Below, one piece after another: positions 4,607 to 7,574 of a stretch of DNA of 7,574 nt. Source of the DNA: Gemmatimonadota bacterium (lineage in GTDB: Bacteria; Gemmatimonadota; Gemmatimonadetes; Longimicrobiales; Longimicrobiaceae). Every line of letters begins with the position of its first letter. Position 1 is the stretch's first letter. The stretch spans positions 1 to 7,574 of the forward strand of contig JAFAYN010000570.1 of assembly GCA_019240375.1 (NCBI GenBank), read 5' to 3'. The notes below the pieces were generated by a model. The model had not been told where the DNA came from, did no database searches, and worked only from the letters and a program-made list of their open reading frames with translations. Position numbers and translations under genes: made by a program.

Positions 4607-7165
4607 ATGAGCGACGCGACCACGCACGTCACCGACACCTACAACCCGCAGGAAGTCGAGCGGAAGTGGCAGGCTCGGTGGGACAGCGAGGGGATCAACA
4701 CCTACACCGACTCCGACCTGCGCAAGGCCGGGGTACAGGGGCGTCCCTTCTACAACCTGATGATGTTCCCGTACCCCTCCGCGGAAGGGCTCCACATCGG
4801 GAACATCTACGCCTTCACCGGCGCCGACATCTACGGTCGCTTCAAGCGTCTCCAGGGGTACGACGTCTTCGAACCCATCGGCTTCGACGCATTCGGGATC
4901 CACTCCGAGAACTTCGCGCTCAAGATGGGCGTGCACCCCATGGAGCTGATCCCGCGGAACATCGAGCGCTTCACCAAGCAGCTCCGCCGCGTCGGCTTCA
5001 TGTACGACTGGAACCACACGGTCGACACGACGCAGAAGGAGTACTACCGCTGGACGCAGTGGATCTTCCTGCAGCTCTTCAAGGCCGGGCTGGCGGAGAA
5101 GAAGGAGGCGCCGGTCAACTGGTGCCCCTCGTGCAACACCGTGCTCGCCAACGAGCAGGTAGTGGGCGGCGAGTGCGAGCGCTGCGGCACCGTCGTGGAG
5201 ATGCGCAACCTGTCGCAGTGGTTCTTCAAGATCACCGACTTCGCCGGTCGCCTGCTCGACAACCTGCAGACCATCGACTGGTCCGAGACCACCAAGAAGG
5301 CGCAGGAGAACTGGATCGGCCGCAGCGAGGGTGCCGAGGTCGTCTTCCCGGTGGTGAGCGAGTCCAGCACCCCCGAGTCCGACGACGGCTCGGAGGTGGT
5401 CCGCCAGGCGTTCCGCTACTTCCTGACCGCCGACCAGATCATCTCCCGCTGGCAGGAGCTGGAGTACCCGGCGATCAAGGTCTTCACCACCCGTCCGGAC
5501 ACCATCTTCGGCGCCACCTACATGGTGCTTGCGCCCGAGCACCCGCTGGTCGCGCAGATCACCACCAAGGAGCGCCGCAAGGCGGTGCAGGCGTACCAGC
5601 GCAAGGTGGCCGCCAAGGACCTGGTCACGCGCAAGAAGGGGGACAAGAAGAAGACCGGCGTGGACACCGGGGCGCGGGTGCTGAACCCGGCCACCGGCAA
5701 GGAGATCCCGGTCTGGATCGCCGACTACGTCCTGATGGAGTACGGGACCGGCGCCATCATGGCCGTCCCCGGGCACGACGAGCGCGACTTCGAGTTCGCG
5801 CAGCATTACAAGCTCCCCGTCGTGCGGGTGGTCGCGGGTGCGGGTGACGATGCCGACGCCCCGCTGGCCGAGGCGTACACCGGCCCGGGGCGGCTGGTGA
5901 ACTCCGGCCACTTCGACGGGATGGAGGTGGACGAGGCCAAGCGCGAGGTGACCGCCTGGCTGGCCGAGCGCAACGCCGCCGAGCCGCGCACCAACTACCG
6001 GCTGCACGACTGGACCATCTCGCGGCAGCGGTACTGGGGCCCGCCGATCCCGATCCTGTACTGCGACGACTGCGGGATCGTCCCCGTCCCCGAAGAGCAG
6101 CTCCCGGTGGAGCTCCCCTTCATCGAGGACTTCAAGCCCGACGCGAGCGGGATCTCCCCGCTGGCCCGGCACCGGGAGTGGTACCTGACCGGGTGCCCGC
6201 AGTGCGGCGGGGTGGCCCGGCGCGAGACCGACGTGTCCGACACCTTTCTGGACTCGGCCTGGTACTTCCTCCGCTACCCGTCGGCCAGGAACGACCGCCG
6301 CGCCTTCGAGCCGTCGCTGACCCGCAACTGGCTCCCGGTGGACAGCTACATCGGGGGGAACGAGCACGCGGTGCTCCACCTCCTGTACGCCCGGTTCGTG
6401 ACCATGGCGCTCCACGACATGGAATGGATCGACTTCGAGGAGCCGTTCACCAAGTTCCGGGCCCACGGGCTGATGATCAAGGACGGGGCGAAGATGTCCA
6501 AGTCCAAGGGCAACGTGGTGGTCCCGGACGTGTACATCGACGACTACGGCGCGGACACCCTCCGCACCTACCTGATGTTCATGGGGCCGTACCAGGAGGG
6601 CGGCGACTTCCGGGACACCGGGATCGCCGGGCCGTACAACTTCCTGAACCGGCTCTGGGACACGGTGCGCGACGCCGAGGACCGGCCGCTGGAGCCGGAG
6701 ATCGAGCAGAAGCTGCACGCCACCATCAAGAAGGTGACGGAAGACCTGGAGGCGCTCTCCCACAACACCGCCATCGCGGCGATGATGGAGTTCCTCAACG
6801 TCCTGCGCGCCGGCGGGCGCACCGCCGAGCGCGCCGCGGTGGAGCCGCTGGTGATCCTGTCCTCTCCGTTCGCCCCGCACCTGGCGGAGGAGTTGTGGGA
6901 GCGGATGGGGCACACCGAGTCGCTGTACCGGAGCGCCGCCTGGCCCGAGTTCGACCCGGCAAAGGCCGTGGCCGACACGGTGGAGTTCGTGGTGCAGGTG
7001 AACGGGAAGGTGCGCGCCCGCATGCCGATGTCGCGGGGGATCTCCGAGGCCGACGCGCGCGACGCCGCCCTGGCCGATCCCAACGTGCTCCGCTTCCTCG
7101 ACGGCAAGCAGGTGCGGAAGACGATCTTCGTCCCGGACCGGCTGCTGAACCTGGTGGTCGGGTAA
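4607..7165 (+). CDS. leuS: Leucyl-tRNA synthetase
   Basis: An 852-residue cytoplasmic class I synthetase that charges tRNA-Leu with leucine and edits mischarged products. In order: HIGN at 63-66 (HIGH motif); zinc site Cys173/176/190/193; CP1 editing domain with TTRPDT (294-299) and GTGAIMAVPGHDERD (380-394), so the editing Thr and Asp residues are kept; a second Cys4 site (Cys486/489/530/533); KMSKS at 629-633; an anticodon-binding helical domain (about 670-790); and a C-terminal domain with VQVNGKVRARM. The segment before KMSKS (FRAHGLMIKDGA) is short, so the leucine-specific domain of the E. coli enzyme appears absent. Compared with remembered E. coli numbering, about 33 extra residues lie between the first zinc site and TTRPDT. 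The region after HIGH reads GFDAFGIHSEN instead of the commoner GWDAFGLPAEN. The gene has its own promoter and leader and ends at a hairpin/T-tract terminator. Confidence 0.97.
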   Translation: MSDATTHVTDTYNPQEVERKWQARWDSEGINTYTDSDLRKAGVQGRPFYNLMMFPYPSAEGLHIGNIYAFTGADIYGRFKRLQGYDVFEPIGFDAFGIHSENFALKMGVHPMELIPRNIERFTKQLRRVGFMYDWNHTVDTTQKEYYRWTQWIFLQLFKAGLAEKKEAPVNWCPSCNTVLANEQVVGGECERCGTVVEMRNLSQWFFKITDFAGRLLDNLQTIDWSETTKKAQENWIGRSEGAEVVFPVVSESSTPESDDGSEVVRQAFRYFLTADQIISRWQELEYPAIKVFTTRPDTIFGATYMVLAPEHPLVAQITTKERRKAVQAYQRKVAAKDLVTRKKGDKKKTGVDTGARVLNPATGKEIPVWIADYVLMEYGTGAIMAVPGHDERDFEFAQHYKLPVVRVVAGAGDDADAPLAEAYTGPGRLVNSGHFDGMEVDEAKREVTAWLAERNAAEPRTNYRLHDWTISRQRYWGPPIPILYCDDCGIVPVPEEQLPVELPFIEDFKPDASGISPLARHREWYLTGCPQCGGVARRETDVSDTFLDSAWYFLRYPSARNDRRAFEPSLTRNWLPVDSYIGGNEHAVLHLLYARFVTMALHDMEWIDFEEPFTKFRAHGLMIKDGAKMSKSKGNVVVPDVYIDDYGADTLRTYLMFMGPYQEGGDFRDTGIAGPYNFLNRLWDTVRDAEDRPLEPEIEQKLHATIKKVTEDLEALSHNTAIAAMMEFLNVLRAGGRTAERAAVEPLVILSSPFAPHLAEELWERMGHTESLYRSAAWPEFDPAKAVADTVEFVVQVNGKVRARMPMSRGISEADARDAALADPNVLRFLDGKQVRKTIFVPDRLLNLVVG

Positions 7166-7193
7166 GGGCGTCTATCTTCCTGGCGCACAGGGA

Positions 7194-7243
7194 GAAGGGC
7201 CGCGTCTCCATCCCGGGGGCGCGGCCCTTCCCGCATTTTTCTT
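7194..7243 (+). terminator. Intrinsic terminator of leuS
   Basis: GAAGGGCCGCG (7194-7204) is a perfect 11-bp complement of CGCGGCCCTTC (7220-7230), with a 15-nt loop. After CCGCA comes TTTTT (7236-7240) then CTT. The hairpin starts 28 nt after the leuS stop. Confidence 0.85.
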
Positions 7244-7308
7244 CCCGGCACCCCTTCCAAAATACGCGAATCGGTATATCTTCATGGGCTCCGGCGCGCG
7301 CCGGGAAG
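7241..7308. repeat. Inverted repeat with inner GC palindrome in the leuS-tRNA spacer
   Basis: CTTCCCGGC (7241-7249) is the exact reverse complement of GCCGGGAAG (7300-7308), 50 bases apart. The right arm overlaps a perfect 14-base palindrome, CCGGCGCGCGCCGG (7291-7304). The spacer has an AT-rich piece with TATATC at 7275-7280 but no matching -35. I see no gene here. Confidence 0.4.
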
Positions 7309-7334
7309 GACGGCGGTGAGGGGAAGGCGAAGGG

Positions 7335-7363
7335 TTGACGGGGCGGCGGGGTGGTGTTATAAT
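7335..7363 (+). promoter_or_regulatory. Near-consensus sigma70 promoter of the initiator tRNA gene
   Basis: TTGACG (7335-7340) and a perfect TATAAT (7358-7363) are spaced by 17 nt. Transcription would begin near 7370, about 6 nt before the mature tRNA, as expected for a strong stable-RNA promoter. Confidence 0.92.
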
Positions 7364-7375
7364 CAATCTCCTTGT

Positions 7376-7449
<74 letters not shown>

Positions 7450-7455
7450 TGAAGA

Positions 7456-7496
7456 CGACGGCCGGTCCTGACGGGCCGGCCGTTCGTTTTTTTTTT
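7456..7496 (+). terminator. Intrinsic terminator after tRNA-fMet
   Basis: ACGGCCGGTCC (7458-7468) pairs with GGGCCGGCCGT (7473-7483) around loop TGAC, an 11-bp stem with one G:U pair. TCG and then ten T residues (7487-7496) follow. This is the strongest terminator in the window. Confidence 0.93.
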
Positions 7497-7514
7497 GGAG
7501 TCAGTCGTGAGTAG

Positions 7515-7574
7515 GGCAGGGTAGCTCAGCTGGTTAGAGCACGGCACTCATAATGCCGGGGTCGCGGGTTCGAG
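7515..7574 (+). tRNA. tRNA-Met (anticodon CAT), 3' end cut by the window
   Basis: Sixty nt of a tRNA are visible. The acceptor 5' strand is GGCAGGG (7515-7521), followed by TA. The D stem is GCTC/GAGC with loop AGCTGGTTA. The anticodon stem CGGCA/TGCCG has loop CTCATAA and anticodon CAT at 7549-7551, then GGGTC, T stem GCGGG and TTCGAG to the window edge. The acceptor and D arm are of the elongator type, and the body (GGTTAGAGCAC, GGGGTC) resembles elongator tRNA-Met. A tRNA-Ile2, whose CAT anticodon is changed to lysidine, cannot be fully excluded because the 3' acceptor strand is missing. It begins 18 nt after the T-run of the preceding terminator. Confidence 0.88.

Noticed and set aside
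4532..6913. 793-residue open frame on the minus strand opposite leuS
   Set aside because: It mirrors leuS, a strongly conserved gene; the long antisense frame is a known artefact in GC-rich DNA.

Overview
This is a GC-rich bacterial window in which every convincing gene lies on the + strand. The likely source is a high-GC phylum. A Gemmatimonadota (Longimicrobium-like) origin is my best guess, from the base composition, the dispersed CCCCTCTCCCA/TGGGAGAGGGG palindromic repeat and the form of the leucyl-tRNA synthetase, but no taxonomic marker proves it.

Layout: (1) Positions 1-72 may hold the last codons of an upstream gene. A compact inverted-repeat element follows (72-187) and ends two bases before the next start codon. 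(2) 190-1962 is a fused PabB-PabC enzyme that makes p-aminobenzoate for folate. (3) It is joined by a 4-base TTGA overlap to 1959-3056, a lipoprotein of the putative aminopeptidase family (HExxH zinc protease). (4) An AT-rich island with a 22-base palindrome precedes a ROK-family transcriptional regulator (3216-4433) that lacks the kinase residues. (5) After hairpin-rich spacer DNA, a sigma70-like promoter and a strongly structured 5' leader come before leuS (4607-7165), which ends in a hairpin/T-tract terminator. (6) A near-consensus promoter drives an initiator tRNA-Met (7376-7449), which has its own strong terminator. An elongator-type tRNA with anticodon CAT begins at 7515 and runs off the window.

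The contents are mostly housekeeping: folate synthesis and translation (leuS and two CAT-anticodon tRNAs), plus one lipoprotein protease and one orphan regulator. I see no CRISPR array, insertion sequence, phage, toxin-antitoxin or defence genes, and no clear undescribed multi-gene system. The points most worth a second look are non-coding: the structured leuS leader, the palindrome before the ROK gene, the repeat that appears to supply the pabB ribosome-binding site, the C1:U72 mismatch in the initiator tRNA, and a full terminator between two tRNAs with almost no room for a second promoter.
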